A DNA stretch of 14,140 nucleotides from NCBI GenBank assembly GCA_958421035.1, contig CATZKS010000052.1, forward strand, positions 1 through 14,140, in the 5' to 3' direction. The translations under genes and the position numbers were made by a program. The notes under the pieces were generated by a model. That model was given only the letters and a program-made list of their open reading frames with translations. It made no database searches and was not told the origin of the DNA. This DNA is from an uncultured Collinsella sp. (GTDB lineage: Bacteria; Actinomycetota; Coriobacteriia; Coriobacteriales; Coriobacteriaceae). Below, in pieces: positions 13,328-14,140 of the stretch (the first letter of the stretch is position 1; every line of letters starts with the position of its first letter).

Positions 13328-14140
13328 TGAAACGCGATAAGGTTATCAACCGCGCGCTCTCGATTTTCTTTACGATCCTGTCGCTCGCGTGGATCTACCC
13401 CGTGTTCATGATTGCGCTTAATTCTTTTAAGAAAGCGACCGCAATCAGCACCACCACGGCATTCGATCTGCTCACGCCCGAGACGTTCAACGGCCTCGCA
13501 AACTACATGCACGCCCTTAACGAGCAGGGCTTTGCCTCGGCATTTATGTACTCGCTCATCATCACGGTCACGTCGGTCGTGCTGATCTTGGTGTGCTGCT
13601 CCATGTGCGCTTGGTACGTGGTTCGTGTCAACAACAAGATCTCGAACTTCTTCTATTACCTGTTCGTGTTCTCGATGGTCGTGCCGTTCCAGATGCTCAT
13701 GTTCACGCTGTCCAATTTGGCGGACCGCATCGGCTTCAACACGCCGTTCAACATCTGCTTTATCTACCTCGGCTTTGGCGCGGGCCTGGCGGTCTTTATG
13801 TTCGCCGGTTTTGTAAAGAACATCCCGCTCGAGATCGAGGAGGCGGCCATGATTGATGGCTGCAACCCGGTCCAGGTGTTCTTTAAGATCGTCCTTCCCA
13901 TCATGAAGCCCACCTATCTTTCGGTCGGCATCCTCGAGACCATGTGGGTCTGGAACGACTATCTGCTGCCCTACCTTACGCTCGACTCCACCAAGTACAA
14001 GACCATTCCTATCTTGATCCAGTATTTCCGCGGCGGCTACGGCCACGTCGAGCTCGGCCCCATGATGGCCTGCATCATGATGGTCGTTATCCCCATCGTT
14101 ATCATGTACATCCTCTGTCAGAAGTACATCATCGACGGCG
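13327..14140 (+). CDS. Sugar ABC transporter permease, MalG/UgpE type (partial, cut by window end)
   Basis: The reading frame is open from the ATG at 13327 to the end of the window, giving 271 residues without a stop. It starts MKRDKVINRALSIFF, with a first membrane segment at about 9-29. The EAA loop reads EEAAMIDGCNPVQVFFKIVLP from residue 171. The last residues visible are CQKYIIDG, typical of the very C-terminus of MalG-type permeases (KYIIDGVxxGAVKG), so only about ten residues are missing. A perfect AGGAGGTG (13311-13318) inside the previous gene serves as ribosome binding site. It forms the second half of the channel. The ATPase is probably a shared MsmK-like protein encoded elsewhere, or lies beyond the window. 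Confidence 0.92.
   Translation, partial: MKRDKVINRALSIFFTILSLAWIYPVFMIALNSFKKATAISTTTAFDLLTPETFNGLANYMHALNEQGFASAFMYSLIITVTSVVLILVCCSMCAWYVVRVNNKISNFFYYLFVFSMVVPFQMLMFTLSNLADRIGFNTPFNICFIYLGFGAGLAVFMFAGFVKNIPLEIEEAAMIDGCNPVQVFFKIVLPIMKPTYLSVGILETMWVWNDYLLPYLTLDSTKYKTIPILIQYFRGGYGHVELGPMMACIMMVVIPIVIMYILCQKYIIDG

Overview
The window looks like chromosome of a high-GC, host-associated actinobacterium. Coriobacteriia, and Collinsella in particular, is my best guess. This is inferred from the GC-rich codon use, the actinobacterial CwlM-type gene, the Tat-exported sugar-binding lipoprotein and the GAAAGGGG-type ribosome binding sites; no 16S or marker gene is present to prove it.

Layout. (1) Bases 1-479 are a non-coding regulatory region. 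It holds a sigma70-like promoter with a palindrome in its spacer and a leader of about 235 nt. The leader contains several mutually exclusive helices and ends in a strong intrinsic terminator just before the ribosome binding site of cstA (480-2369, pyruvate/peptide uptake). cstA ends at its own terminator. (2) 2554-4728 encodes an unusual protein: an N-terminal helical/winged-helix-like region, about 300 residues of charged disordered linker, and a C-terminal TOPRIM domain like that of the Wadjet nuclease JetD, with no jetABC genes nearby. (3) 4736-4872 is a palindromic element with perfect 34-bp inverted repeats. It is followed by tRNA-Gln(TTG) with its own terminator, both on the minus strand. 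(4) On the minus strand lie a CwlM-like peptidoglycan-binding pseudo-amidase (5180-6085), a polyprenyl diphosphate synthase (6224-7249 or 7288), and an 816-residue fusion of an alpha-glucoside-type PTS permease (EIIC-EIIB) to a HAD phosphatase (7363-9813). (5) Divergent from the PTS gene is a TreR-like GntR/UTRA regulator (10043-10762). After a long hairpin terminator comes a sugar ABC importer operon: Tat lipoprotein binding protein, a stabiliser-like hairpin, a MalF-type permease, and a MalG-type permease cut by the window end.

How the parts fit. Four copies of a 12-bp palindrome close to TTGTTTAAACAA lie in the PTS/gntR intergenic region and upstream of the ABC operon. In the gntR and ABC promoters the palindrome overlaps the -35 and is followed at nearly the same distance by the same -10 (TATCGT). 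I infer that the GntR protein controls its own gene, the PTS-HAD fusion and the ABC importer together as one alpha-glucoside uptake regulon with two unrelated transport routes. Neither the ABC ATPase nor a phospho-glucosidase is in the window.

The strongest candidates for something undescribed are the cstA leader RNA, the solo JetD-like TOPRIM protein and the PTS-HAD fusion. The large palindromic element and the shared-operator regulon come next.
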